Shown here: positions 40,001 to 52,000 of the stretch, in pieces
Numbering within the stretch: the first letter of the stretch is position 1
Layout of the letters: each line of letters starts with the position of its first letter
DNA from: Chaetoderma sp. LZ-2023a
Taxonomy: Eukaryota > Mollusca > Caudofoveata > Chaetodermatida > Chaetodermatidae
Assembly: GCA_034401795.1 (NCBI GenBank)
Contig: CM067370.1
Coordinates: 108,027,387 to 108,091,386 of the forward strand
Reading direction: 5' to 3'
Length of the DNA stretch: 64,000 bases
Notes under the pieces: model-generated
What the model was told of the DNA's origin: nothing
The model's database searches: none
Seen by the model: the letters and a program-made list of their open reading frames with translations, nothing else
Made by a program: the position numbers and the translations under genes

Positions 40001-43000
40001 GATGGATGACGGACAGCCACCATGGCATAAACTAACAATTCTCTCTCAAACTGTGGGAGTTACAGCCACAAGATTTTCAGGATGCATGGACAGATGGGAC
40101 AAAAACAATACACTGCTTTGCGTAACGAGGTTGGGGGGGTGGGTGTATATTTACTAACTTGATCAGTAGGAACTATATGCCATAAGCGAATATGTTTTAT
40201 ACCAACCCTTTAAACACTGCAATACCAATGACTCAATTTCAAGATGTCTACGCAGTGAAGTTGTTGAACATTTTGAAACTAATTTGGCTAAAATAAGCGG
40301 CTCCAAGGCAAATTAATTTCAAAATATTAAACATACTATTCCTTAGATGTATCATAAAGAATTTCTTGTTTCTGGTCTATCAGGGCTTAACTCTTTATAT
40401 TGTCTAGTTTAGGAGACACTTGCTAACAGCCGTAGTAGAAAGTCAGTGCCTGATTCTTTTGCCAGATCTTTATTGATGCTGATATCATAATGATCCTTGT
40501 CCATTCAAATGTTTTTTACTTCGTTAAAAATCTGTTTGCTGGCTTTTGTTGCGATCAGTTCTAATTGATCATCTTCATCATTCACAAGGCGGAGTGTCCT
40601 TGATGCAATGCTGCGAAATGCAATTATATTTGCTATGCCAGGTGATGACAGCACTAGAAGATCGTCTCCGAATTTGTCCGTGAGTTTTTGCACACGTGTC
40701 TTACGGGAAAGTTTGTTTCCATCACATTCTACATAAGCTGTAAACAGTTCTACGGAATTCCACATTCTCGACCTGTCATTTGTAACTATTTGAACAAGAG
40801 TCTGAAAAGGAATGTCTTCGTCAGTGTCACCTGAATTTTTAGTATTTTCACCTTCAGCAGTTAGCGACCTGAATGAGGCAAACCTCTGTCAACAGTCAAC
40901 ATGGTAACGAGCATCTGCCGCATGCAGATCACTAAAAGCACCCGCGACACGATGCCAAACACTCGCTGCGACATCATCGTTTCTCTTGTCACAGAGTTCT
41001 AAGATAGACTGTTTCGTGTCAATTTCCCGACATAAGTATGCAGTTCGCCACCTGGATGGGTTCTTTTTGTCCCATTGAATATCACACGTATCACCACAAA
41101 AAAAGCAGTGTTGCCGGAAATCGAATATCTCACCAGAATCTCTTGACAATGAACGTCTTGTGACCTTTCGTGGAATCTTTGAATCAGTTTCTCCATCAGT
41201 TTGACGTTTGTAAGGATCAGTTTGTGTAGATGATGTGTATGTAGACACGCAAGTTTTGTGATATATAATAGTTAGTTCGCTGTTCTGATCTAACGATTTA
41301 TGAAGCTCAAAATGTTTTTCATCACCGTGTATCTTGCTACATCTTATAATGTTACTTGTTCGAACAGCTGTCGCCGAGATTAAAGCTTCCCTCTTTGTTT
41401 GACAACTGAACTTCCAATTGAAGAAGCACACTTCACGGTCGGATTCCATCATATATAGGGGCTTAAACAAACTCAGAATGATATCAAGTATATATGCACC
41501 AACAGTGGTGTAGTGAAGATGGAGGGGTCAGGGGGAGAATTCAGTGTATTTAATTGCTGAGCATAGCTTAAAATATAGCCATAGTTTGTCCAAACGTAAG
41601 ATATTATAGCAGATGACCATGTAGAAAATATTAGTTCTCTCTGTGTGAACCCACTCTTTATATACAACATCATCATCAGAGTCAGTCATGCGAGTTAAAC
41701 AAATCTGACAAGTAATCATGAATGGCATCTTTGCCCGTACAGGATTCACAAAGATGGAGCATACAGTTGCGGTTTTCTGTACTACACACTATTTTTCCAA
41801 GAATATCCTTGTAGTCATTGTTTCCAGAAATGGCAGCTGTTATAAGTTTGACATTCTGGTGGTGCTCACAAACACAGACAGAATGCATACCAGACCAGAG
41901 TTTTTCTAAACATTTATTTATATTCTTAGTAAGTTACATTGTATGTGGTATGTAGATGTGAATGCCTGTGATTGAGGCATTGATAATTGATAGTGCAATG
42001 TATAGATCAATGTATTTTTGGTTTGAAAGTGTTGATACGTTAATTAACACTTCACTTTGGTTGGTTCGATTTCTGGAAAATAGGGTAGATATCAAACTTT
42101 ATTTACGGTTGAAGGAATTGAGCCACAAAGTTATAACTTGGTACATATACAGCTAATATATGTATGTTAATCATATTCAAAGCTCCTGATGATAGGTAAT
42201 TGCTCACATGGGTAAACCATCCCTAATATGAAAGTATAAGTTTTACTACCAAAGGTAGATGATGGTTACCAATCAGCGTGATTGATGCCGATTGGGTCCA
42301 TACAATGTAGTTGATGGATCCAGAATTTTTCACGGTCCTTGCGGAAAGCTGTGGCTTCCGTGCTGTCAGGATCGTGACGTAACACTTCGATGATTCTGTG
42401 GTTGATATCTGTGGGTCCGTGGTTGGGGAGATTAAAATGTTGTGCTACAGGCGTCTTTGTTGTTTTTGATATCCCTCATGTGTTCTTTGATGCGAACTTG
42501 GAATTCTCGTTTAGTTTCACCTACATATTGTTTGCGACATTCGTTACAGGTAAGTAGGTAGATTACATTCATTGTGTGACAGAATGTTTTTGTTTTAATA
42601 AAATATTTAAGCCCAGTGTGTGAGCTTTTGAAACTTTTTGTGCTGTCCATGTTTTTGCAAAATAAACAGTTGTTTTTGGCGCATGGATGTATAGGGTTTG
42701 CTATGCTTTTCCCTTTTTGTCCGAATTTCCTTGGATCTGTAAATTTAGCAGTGACCAGTGTGTCCTTGAAGGACGGGTTACGTCTATGGCCAAAGATAGG
42801 TGTTTCGGTGAATGTTGCCCAGCATTTTGGGCTGGATTGTAGTGTTGGCCAGTGGCGTTTAATGATTTTTTGGGCTGATTTGCTGTGTTGGTGGAAATCA
42901 GTGATACATGGTATCCGAGTGTTGATTTCCTTGTTTGGTTTTGGCAAAAGTAGATCAGAGCGGTTTTGTTGTATTGCTCTATGCAGGCTGGTGATGAGGG

Positions 43001-46000
43001 TATCTGTTGGGTATCCTCTGATAGCACAGTGGTGAACCATTTCATGGGCGTTTTTGAGAAAATCTGTTTCTCTGCTACAGATCCTCCGTAGTCTCAGAAA
43101 TTGACCATATGGGTTCGCTTGTTTGGAAGAGTTTGGGTGAGCCGATGAGTAGTGTAGATATCCGTGTGTATCTGTTGGTTTGGTATAGAGGTCAAAGCCT
43201 AAGTGTCTATTCGGGAGGACAAACACTTTTGTATCCAAAAAATTGATGGAATTTGTGGATTGTTCTACTGTGAATTTGATCGTTGCGTGTGCGTTATTCA
43301 TATGTGTTATGAAATTTGCTAGTGAATCGGAACCCTTCGTCCAGATTATGAAAATATCATCAATATAGCGATAGTATAGGGCCGGCTGTGTTTCAGCTGT
43401 CCTGAGTATTTTTTCCTCGAGTTGGGCCATAAAAATGATGGCATAGCTGGGTGCTAGTTTAGTGCCCATAGCTGTACCGCCAATTTGGAGATAATGTTCA
43501 TCATTAAACTCGAAGTTGTTACATGTGAGCACTAGTTTTAGTAACGTTAGCAATCTGCGTGGTGTTAGCGTGCCTGGACAGCCATGTGTTCTCAAATGTT
43601 GGGATACAGCTCTAAGGCCCGCATTGTGAGGGATGTTAGTGTATAGTGATGTGACATCCATAGTAACCAGAATGGCATGAGGCGCTATGGCGCCAAAAGT
43701 TTCTAGTTTGTTTATGAAGTCAGTGGTGTCCTGGATGTATGATTTAATATTGAGAAGATGAATTTTGATATGTTCATCGACAAAGCTACTGATGAGTTCA
43801 GTAGGGCTCCCATTGCCACTGATAATCGGTCTCCCTGGGGTGAGTTGGCCGTTCATTTTTTTATGAATTTTCGGAAGTAGATAGAACCTGGCTGTTCGTG
43901 GGTTGTTGGTTCTGAGACCGTTAGCTATGTCTCTTGTGATTTCACCACTGAGAATCATGACCGTGATGGCGGTTTCTACCTTCTCTGCGTGGTACGTGGT
44001 GAGATCCGTCGTTTGTTTGGTATAGTAGTGAGTGTCACTAAGTTGGCGGAGTGCTTCCTTTTTGTATGTTTCCGTGTCTTGGATAACAGTGGCCTGACCT
44101 TTGTCAGCTTTTTTGATGACAATAGTTTTGTCATATTTTAGCTGATTAACAATCTTTCTCTGTGTGTTAGAAAGATTCCCATTATTATGCCTTCGGTGGG
44201 CTTTTTTTGTTAATGTCGTGTTTGACGGATCTGATGAACGCATCTAATGTGGCATCATTACCTGGGTTAGGTGTCCAGGTACTGGCTGGTTTAAATTTAT
44301 GTGACAGTTTGTCCATAAAATTGCTGGTGGGATTATCGGTTGGGGGAATGGGTGTGTCCGATGTAGAAGTATTTCCATTTTCCCAGTACGTGGGTGGGAA
44401 CTGGAAATGTAGTTTTAATCTCAGTCTTCTAAAGAATCTGTTAAGATCTTTATGAAGTTGGCCGAGGTTGGGCTCAATGACGTTGGGACTGAAGCCTAGT
44501 CCTAGATCTAGGACGTCTCGTATCTCCTTGGAGATGGGTTTTGATGATAGATTGACAACAAAAGGGTTTTGTTGACTGGAGAATTTATTTTTATAATTTA
44601 GAAAAATATTAAAATTGCAACAGTTATAGGCTGTGCCTACATAAGTGATAGTGTTAGCATTTATGCAAGTCTTTTGAGTATTTGGAGGACTTGAGCCAGT
44701 GTGTCTTCCTTGTAAGGGTGCCTGTCTTGTTTGCCCTGTGTTCTCCTTGGTGGTGGGCGTCTCTGGCCTGGTTCCCGTAGCATGTTGCGATTTCCTGGTC
44801 CAGGAGGAGGTCTGCGCCTATCCTTTGCTCTTGCCCATACCCGCTTGGGTGGACTGGTCGACCGTTCCCGTGTTTTCAGTACCGTGGCTCTGACTGCTTT
44901 CTGGCCTTCTAGAAAGACTGCTTCGTTTTCTGTAGCTGCCCTGAAACCCGCTTTGTGTCGTCTAACCAATTCTGAGAGGCGGTCAGCTCTGTTTCTGAGT
45001 AAAGTGTGTAGATCAGACGTCAGTTGGAGACTGTGTTTGTTCAGAATGTCTTGGCAATCTTTGACTAGTTCAGTATCGTCAGACGGCGGAATGTATCTAA
45101 CCGTTGCCATGCGGTTGGCTGGTGGTTTGTTGATGGTGATGGACGCTTCTAGTTTGTCAAGCTGTAGAAGCGTCCGTGCATGTTTACATGCACCATTGCG
45201 CCACTGGCGGTATGCCTGTATGTGTTCTTCAGGGATGCAAGGTTTCTTCTGTGGATTCTCATCTGGCCGGCGTTGAATGTCTTCGACTTGGTCAGTCTCC
45301 ATTCTAGATCGTTTGCGGCTAGCCAGTGTCTTTCCCACGTCGTCGATAACAGCGTTGTTCAGCAGATTCACTACAGTTTCAGTGGATCCGATCGAAGTGA
45401 TGGAGTGGCTGCTTGTTGATTCCATAATATCCCTAATATGAAGGCCAAATTTTCGGATTTTTTGTTCTCATCTGTTATGTGGGCACCTGCCACACTTTAA
45501 TATTGTACCTGATTCACATAAGCTTTCTTCTACAGCAACACCTATATGTACATACTTCAAAACAACTTACATTTAGTGTTTGTGATAAAGAGTCAGGTAG
45601 TACTGGTTCACTGAAATCTGATAAAAATTGTTTTTGAATGGATAAATGGCCAACTTTAGAGTCCTCCACCTCTGGAGATATCCAGGAAATGCGTTCAGTT
45701 CCAGACTCCTCATGCATCAATTAGGTGGCACAGCAAATTTCAGCTTAATATCTTCAATATTAAGAAAGTTATCAGCGTTTAAAAATCCTTACAAACCACT
45801 CAATGGATTCGCAAGTGCAAAAAAAGTGCCACGCCCCCTAAAATCAATCAACCATAACTTCAAAACTAATTGGAATTTTGCAATTTTTTTTGCATGCAGG
45901 CATCATTTCCATATATGTGCATCTGGGTGAAATTTAATAAAAATCAGAGATGGCCACACTTTCCTTATAAAATCTCATTTCTGGTGTGCGTTACTCTGTT

Positions 46001-49000
46001 GTTTAATCATGGGAATATCATTCGCCTACACTTTTAGCAAATATTTTGTATTAAACTATTGAATGATATAAAAATACAAATATAATTTCCATCAGACCAG
46101 GTTAGAATCCGAATTTGATTTGAGCAGAGCTCATTAACATAAATGGTCGTTAGAACATAAAAAATCGGATATTTATTTTGTTTCAATTCATAAAATATGA
46201 GTTTTGTGCGCTGATACTTGAGAATAAAATCGATTTTAATTTTAAAAAACAACCTCAAATCCATTTTGGCTCATACTAACAGTGCCGGTAACTATATCAA
46301 AGGCGAGCCCATGAGATTTTGTTCAATCATATACGCAGTAGATGAGTGGTTTCAAGACTCGGTTCACAGGCAGTGTAGTCAGGTGGTGGGGCGGGGTGGG
46401 TGGATTAACGCGGTCAGAAGTACAATAAACAAAGGTGATAGAGCTGACCGCCTGCCGTTTACAAAATCGACAGTGATCAATTGTGGGTATTGTTTGAGTG
46501 GGGGTGGGGTTTATATAATATATTATAGTATATCATCATCATAATATATTATAATATAGTGCTATAATCTAGTTTATTCCACGCATTGTTTTTTAAATAA
46601 ATTGAATTATCTTCAATTTGAAATGATTTTCTATTCTCATTCTTTCGTTTCTACAGTTACTTCGTCATACGTTGATGGCTGTGACCTTTAACCTTAACCT
46701 GTCAATCATAATCATCCTGCCCGCCGATTGGTCAAAACATTGTGCCATTTAGTACATATAAAAGATTCCTTTCTATATCTATGTAAATGCTAGATCACCT
46801 TGAAAAACATTGGCTCTAGCATTCTTTTTTTAACACATTTATGTCCGTATCTGTGTAGCAATCTATGGATTTTAAATATCTCTATGTTCAACTTGGGAAG
46901 ACAGGAGTAACCTCCCTTTATAGAAATAAATTAGAACAAATTACAGGAAATAATGGCATTGTAAAAAAGTTAAATTATGGTTTATTTGATCATTTTACAA
47001 CACTTTATGGTATTTAATAAAGGTATAACACAATATTTAGACAGTAGTAAGACATTTTAACGATCTAGTTGAGATAGTACCATTATAGACATGTTAGAAT
47101 GCGATCGTTATTCCCGACTGATTCTCGATACATAAAATTATATTTCAGCCCTGAATTTTGCAATTCTGACGAAAAATTCTGGGGGAAAAAATGTGACAAA
47201 TATTTATCCTTGTATATAGTGCACAGTAGCTTTTTATAACATGTAATTTGAGCAAAAAAGTGCGCAATATACACAGAATTTAACGGTATGTATTCCTTCA
47301 AAGTAGCCAGTGCAGCTTTCTGGGCTAGTGTTACTCCCTATAAATGTGTGTCTATTCTCCAACACCCAATTATACATAGTGTTAGCCATACTATCAATTA
47401 TATTTAGTGTCAACTATATGTTTAGGTCCTGACATGTTTCAGTGTTTTGGAGCAAGTTTGACTGGAAGCTGTTGTTGTCATGGACAGCATCAGCCCCACT
47501 TCAAACTGTCTTAAAACATTCAACAAAATGTTCCCTACACCATGGGGGAATGAGATTGAACCTTTAACCCTTGAAACCACAAAGTGTCAACAATATTAAG
47601 CTAGCTTCAAGATAGACAGTATGGGCTTCTAGGCTAGAGCAACTCCATATAAATGTTGTGTTCTCCAACACCCACATAACTAAGTATGTAGTGGACTAAC
47701 ATTAATCCTTTAACCCTTGAAATCACAGTGTCAACTTTATGTCAAGTTTCTGACATGGTGAATGTTTTTGAGGCTAGTTTAACTGGAAACTGTTGTTGTT
47801 CTTGGCATATATACACCTGTGCAAAAGTTAAGCACCACCCTATTTTTACGCACATGCGAGGGTATATTCATGTGCTATGAAGAAAGCAATAGCATAAACA
47901 TTTATGTACCCATCCATCTTAGTGCAAGAGGTAATAATGCAACTAGAGGAATGCTGATTATGATGGTGGGGAAACACTGTATGTTTTTGTTTGAACTTGA
48001 AAACGAGGCCTGAATATGGTTACGTTGACACAACTGACAACTATTGCCCTACAGTTGACACACGTGGCTAGATTGTCATTAATGGTGTCTGAAAACGAAG
48101 TTTAACAACTGTGCACGAGTTTGAGACTGTCATTATTAATACCGGGTATATCCACCTTGTGCCTGGATGACGGCCTGGACACGACGTCTCATGCTGGTCA
48201 CCAACCGACTGATACGCCATTGTGGTATTCGTTGCCATTCAAGATGGAGTGCGTCTGTTAATTCCTGTAGGTTCTGCACAGGAGGATCCCTCCTTCTCAC
48301 CATGTTTCCCAGAATGTCCCAGATATGCTCAATAGGGTTCATGTCAGGGCTCCTTGCTGGCCATGGTAGGGTTTCGATGGCATTCTGGCGGAGGTATTCA
48401 TGCACAGCTCTAGCACGATGTGGTCGGGCGTTGTCATCCATGAATATAGGGTGGGTTCCAGGTGCATGATTTACAAAATGAGGGACCACAACTCTATCCA
48501 GTATGGAATCTTGATATCCTTGTCCATTTAGTGTTCCAGGTACAGTCAACAGATCCAGCTTACAATCAAATGAGATGCACCCCCATATCATAACGGAACC
48601 TCCACCAAATGGAACTTCTTCCATGATGTTACGTTGGTCGTACGCCGTGCGTCTGGACCTCCATACACGAGTTCGACCATCTGTGGCATGAAGCAGGAAC
48701 CGACTTTCATCGGACCAGTGTACCCGTCTCCAGGATCTCATGTTCCAGTGTCTTCTTTCGTTGCACCACCTCAGATGCTCCTCTTTGTGGTGTGCAGTGA
48801 GGAGAGGACGTCTGACAGGTCTCCTAGCTTTCATGCCAGCAGCATACAGTCTCCTTTTGACGGTAGACAATGACACTCTATTGCGCGTTTCCCATTGCTG
48901 GCTGAGCACTCTGCTGTTGGTGAATGGAGATCTCCTAACAAGGCGTACTAGGGCGCGATCATCACGGGCAGTAGTCTTCTTCGGTCTTCCAGATCTAGGC

Positions 49001-52000
49001 CTGTCCTTCACCTCGTTAGTTTGCCCATGTTTTGCAATCAAACGACTGATTACAGTATGGTTAATGTTCAGCTGTCTGCCAATCTCTCTGCATGACATAC
49101 CAGTGGTATGCATGCCTATGATTTGCCATTTCACACGATCACTTAACCTTCGTCTTGCCATAGCGGTTCACAATCAAGAGCTAATTCTCTCTGTACAAAT
49201 AAACCACGGTCATGAACACAAAATTCCTAATCTTGTCGCCTAAATCTGTATGTAATGTTCTACACCTCAAACTGGACTTTTACATAACTGAACACGTGTG
49301 CTGTTTCCCACCACGCACGGACATCAAGCGGCGTGAAGTCATCCCGCCACGCACGGACATCAAGCGGCGTGAAGTCATGCATGCATGTGCATTTCGTACT
49401 TGGAATTATGTCAGCTAACGCGGGGACAAAAAGTATGGCAGCCTAGTTGTACCATCATGTTTCTACGTTCTATTGTTTTTGCTGGTGCTTAACTTTTGCA
49501 TAGGTGTATAAATGGACATTCACCAAACACAAATTCAAATTTTCTTGACAAATTTTTACCATTAAAGCTTAAAAGGGTTAAAAGTTGTATATGCTGATGG
49601 TTGAGTCAGATCTGTGTGGTAGTTGATCTGACTCTTGATTAAAGATGGCTCTTTAGGTGATATATAATATAATATATAAATAAAGTTGAGTTTCTGTTTA
49701 TTAACCTTTTAATGGCCAAGCCGACCAAAACCAGCTTCTACAGGTGTGTCAATGTCAATTTGACGACCAAAATAAGAATATTTTTTTGGGAAATTTACCC
49801 ATGGAATGACTGGGTCGATAACAGAAATCAGTGATTACAGTGCATCATACATGTATATTTATCACTCATCATCTCATTTGACTGGCTGGTTTTTTCCACA
49901 ACACAATCACGTTGACAATAGCTGTGTGCATTTCAGCCTGGATTTTCAGCACTGTGTGCATTCTGTATGCTAGCCAGTTGAATTTGTTTAATTAACCCTT
50001 TAATGGTAAAGATTGCTTAAGAAAATTGTCATTCTTACTTATTGAATGTCCATTTGCAGACCAAGAGTTGAAAATTTATCCCTGGAATGCGTGGCTTGGT
50101 TCTCGAGCCAGGCATTCCAGTGATAAATTCTTGAAAATAGTCTCAACACCACCGCAGACGGTGGTTTTTGCCGGCCTGACCATCAAAGGGCTCTGTTAGT
50201 TGATGAATTTTCACAGTGAACATGTCAATCATATAGGTTTTGGACCTGTTGAATAGGAATTTGACATTATTGGTCAGTGGTCATCATTTCATAACCAAGT
50301 TTTTCCATTTTGAGCCTAAATTCTTTCATTCTTTACCTAAAATGTTCATGTTTCCTGTTAAAATGGTCATATTTGGAACTTGGATATCAATTCTTCATAT
50401 ATAAATGTTTGAATTTTCAGCCTAAATTCTCATACTTTTGCATTTTGCATCCATATTTTTTGTTACTGAACAAAGGAGTTGCTTTTTTAGTCCAGATTTT
50501 CTTGTTTCCTGTCAAAGGTTTTGTATGTTTCTTAACATTTCCAGCTAAAATTTTCACATTGCTACTTGAAATTCTTTTTACCATTTTGAACCCAGATATA
50601 TGCGTATTAACTATCAAGTTATATATTTCTGGGTAAACACTTGCTTATAATCCCAAATTCACAGATTTCAGTAACACATTTTTGCATTTTCAGACATAAA
50701 TGTATTCTTGCACTATAGGTTCAAATTTTCTTGTTCCTGGCAAGAGTTGTGCATTAAGGATCCAAAATGTCCATGTTTCTGACCAGAGTTTTCAGATTTC
50801 CAACTTAAATTTTAAACACTAACATATATTTAGCAAAATATTCATATTTCCATTGGAAAATACAACATTTTGAGCCCATATATGCATATTAGCTGTCAAA
50901 ATTTATATATTTCTGGGTAAACATTTGCTCTTAATCAGAAAGTCACAGATTTTAGTACAAAAATCTTTGAATTTTCACACATATTCTTGCATTTTAAGGT
51001 CCACCTCTACTGGTTTCCTGTTATATTTTAAAGACCAAGTACTATACGCAGCGAGATTTGTGTTCTGATACGTGCAAATAACGCAACATATACTGACTAA
51101 AAAAAATACAATATCATTTTGTCATAGGACACAGATAATTCTGTAAATACTTCGTCGAAAGTGCCCATTTTCGTACCTTCCCAAAAACGAAACTGAAACG
51201 GAAGTACTAGCGTCAAAACAGGGATGTGACGTCATCGAAGGGACCTTCATTTCTGTAACAAAAACTCTTTCATCGCTGAAAATGGAAATTTACTCAAACA
51301 ACGGGAATATTTGTCGGCATATTCTCCAGGCAGCATTCACTAGAACGAGTATGAACTCATATCTGAGGGAAATAGTGACTCCGGGCCTGAAGATGGCGAT
51401 GAAGTGCCGAATTTAGGCGTAGATCAAACCAATTTGAACCGTTACCAGATTTCGAACAGGCACTAGCAGACGTGTTGAACTGGCATGGACGACAGAAATG
51501 CGCGACTTCAGAACGTAGACTGGTCAGTAAATTACAAACGAGTTATTGGTTTTTCTATATGAGCTAATATTGTATTATATCTGCCGCATTAAATTATAAA
51601 GTATCTATATATAGGCTGCGTATCAGAAAATAGACAATAATTTGCAGTTTGTTTTAGTTTTAGTCAAAACTTACAAGTTGTGATGGGACAATGCTTGCTG
51701 TTGTAGTGACAAATACAAAACCTCCATACATGCAAAGGTCATGCTTCATTATTACAAACCGATAATTAATTAATTGTTTACAAACAGAAAACTCGAAGCA
51801 GTCCAAACGTGGCCTGGGAAGTCGCTACGCTTTGTCTTTCTACGATTACTGAAATATAGATATACTGGAGCCATACGCATGTTCAAGACAGATGCTGTCC
51901 CGACTGGTTAATCATTTGTAGCCGAGCATACCTGAAGTCTGTGTAACCGCTTAGGCAAATCTGCTGGAGAAATCGCCTTCAGATCCAGTATTTGAATCCA

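Larger units (their letters stand above)
42233..45428 (-). mobile_element. Penelope-like retroelement copy 2, nearly complete
   Basis: 3.2 kb bounded by a perfect 14-bp direct repeat. Order in the element: 3 bp, ORF1 (45425-44661), ORF2 reverse transcriptase plus GIY-YIG endonuclease (about 44650-42266), then about 33 bp of 3' sequence. No long terminal repeat visible. Inserted in the 25-kb GCN1 intron, same strand as the gene. Confidence 0.9.
47812..49508 (-). mobile_element. Tc1-like DNA transposon, apparently intact
   Basis: Inverted ends begin TACACCT(G/A)TGCAAAAGTT and continue AAGCACCA; the outside bases are TA on both sides (47810-47811, 49509-49510), the Tc1 target duplication. 1.7 kb long with one full transposase frame and no internal break seen. 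Inserted within a palindromic MITE half-copy. Confidence 0.92.

Noticed and set aside
40502-40888. Two in-frame TGA codons read as selenocysteine
   Set aside because: The frame also shows a frameshift and belongs to a decayed multicopy family; CpG decay from CGA explains both. No selenocysteine element sought or seen.
42186-42236. Second hammerhead (CTGATGA ... GAAA)
   Set aside because: Stem II would need a 25-base loop and four extra bases before GAAA, and no stem I or cleavage site fits; it is target DNA beside the Penelope element.
42616-43035. 139-codon plus-strand frame
   Set aside because: Antisense to the Penelope RT/endonuclease; no independent signal.
48740-49243. 167-codon plus-strand frame
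   Set aside because: Antisense to the Tc1 transposase.
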